DNA of 64,000 nucleotides, taken from Eutreptiella sp. 'Long Island Sound 2002'. Its lineage: Eukaryota > Euglenozoa > Euglenophyceae > Eutreptiales > Eutreptiaceae. The position numbers and the translations under genes are program-made. Shown here piece by piece: positions 63,494-64,000 of the stretch. A model generated the notes under the pieces. The model was not told the origin of the DNA and ran no database searches. It was given only the letters and a program-made list of their open reading frames with translations. The stretch spans positions 33,189,394-33,253,393 of the forward strand of contig OZ038383.1 in assembly GCA_964036045.1 (NCBI GenBank), given 5' to 3'. Positions within the stretch are counted from its first letter, which is position 1; every line of letters begins with the position of its first letter.

Positions 63494-64000
63494 GAAGCCA
63501 CCGTCCAACCTGAGCCCACCATGGAGGAGAGGTTGATTATGGCCGTCTAGCGGATCCGGTCATTGCACCTCTCTAGGCCGGAGTCGCGGTACCTAGTGGG
63601 GAGCATGACGTACGGTGTGGTATGATACCAGGTGTACGGCATGCTTCGGCAGCTAGCGTTACCCGTCTCCCGGGCGTTCACTGCCTATACGGGGGACGAC
63701 ACGGCCATCAATGGTGCGGCCTGCTACCTACCTGACCGCATCGGCCACCTGTTCAAGTGTCGACCACCCCCACCCTCGGACATCATGCAGCCCGGGGACC
63801 GACAGCTGCATTGGTTGCCTATTGCGGTGGACGGTACATCGAGGCATGAGGCCTTGTACGTCCATTGCACGCTTGGTGGCACCGTCAGCCCCAACCAACT
63901 ATCTAGTTGGTGGCTACTAGGGGGCAGTGAAAAGTGGGAGACCCTCTACGCGGCCTCCCAAGAGATTGATTTTGATGATGAGTTGCGCAAGGCCGCAACC
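63494..64000 (+). pseudogene. G2 transposase, N-terminally deleted, nonsense-mutated
   Basis: Homology to the G1 transposase begins mid-protein (ATVQPEPTMEERLIMAV), directly abutting the array, so about 80 N-terminal residues are missing. Two tryptophan codons are stops: TAG in MAV*RIR and TGA in GVV*YQ. The first acidic motif IAVDG is followed by TSRHEALYVHCTLGG in one frame, showing what the frameshifted G1 copy should read. The window ends before the second D. Confidence 0.78.

Larger units (their letters stand above)
47540..64000 (+). mobile_element. Z2, family Z transposon, right end outside the window
   Basis: The left TIR TGTAACTACGAAGTAA at 47540 is the inverse of the Z1 right end. 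Own sequence in view is 47540-47714, 53150-53892, 56267-58985. Insertions are G3, a direct-repeat element and G2. The transposase is expected beyond 64000. Confidence 0.7.
58986..64000 (+). mobile_element. G2, family G transposon, right end outside the window
   Basis: TIR TGTACCCTTCGTGAACCGGC starts at 58986; GG precedes it. It is collinear with G1 read in reverse, without the C2, F1 and MITE insertions and with the internal segment in its original orientation. Confidence 0.85.

Overview
The window is nuclear DNA of a eukaryote, most likely a unicellular alga or other protist. It has spliceable GT-AG introns (several with GTATGT donors), no bacterial operons, long microsatellites, a 28S rRNA fragment and a Ty3/gypsy relic. 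The species cannot be named from the sequence. Almost nothing here is host genic DNA: most of the window is transposons inserted into transposons. Family names below (C, G, D, F, Z, H, M) are provisional labels defined by terminal inverted repeats (TIRs).

Left side, 1-39781. The end of a Z element (Z1, right end 39781) has its transposase ORF cut by C1 (ends 3533) and by D1 (3585-38914). D1 carries G1 (8031-34958, TA duplication). G1 carries C2 (8531-15628, TGAAG duplication), a family M MITE (18262-18494) and F1 (19438-32027, TA duplication). F1 carries C3 (20405-27024, AAAAA duplication) and H1 (about 28707-30370). C2 and C3 each carry a further MITE. The chain Z1 > D1 > G1 > F1 > C3 > MITE is six levels deep.

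Centre, 39782-47539. This holds a degenerate 30-bp minisatellite (39860-42830), unassigned DNA, a zinc-finger ORF with one stop (45366-46106), a Ty3/gypsy reverse transcriptase/RNase H relic (46107-46624) and a possible transposase relic.

Right side, 47540-64000. A second Z element (Z2) runs off the window. It contains G3 (47715-53149, GA duplication), a G derivative filled with LSU rRNA and TG-rich tandem DNA; a terminal-direct-repeat element (53893-56266); and G2 (58986 onward), which is a copy of G1 in the opposite orientation.

How the genes fit together. Families G, D, F and Z share one plan: TIR, array, a long gene, array, a transposase gene, array, TIR. The long gene runs from an N-terminal region to a 2-oxoglutarate/Fe(II) dioxygenase-like fold (HxD visible in all four), then a short domain ending in C-x-C, then an intron, then downstream domains that end in a coiled coil in G and D. 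The transposase has visible D, D-(CxxC) and E positions. In every family the intron after the C-x-C motif holds that family's own array of short repeats. In G, D and F the same CpG-containing palindrome also occurs at the other sites: TTCGTACGAA in G, TTGGCGCGCCAA in D, TTCCAGCGCTGG in F. Z uses TTTTGCGYACGCAAAA outside the intron. Family C is unrelated in its proteins but also carries a dispersed 20-bp CpG palindrome, kept out of exons. The link between dioxygenase, transposase and palindromes is the best candidate here for an undescribed system; any function in DNA modification is inference. Nearly all copies are broken, and most breaks can be located by comparing copies within the window.
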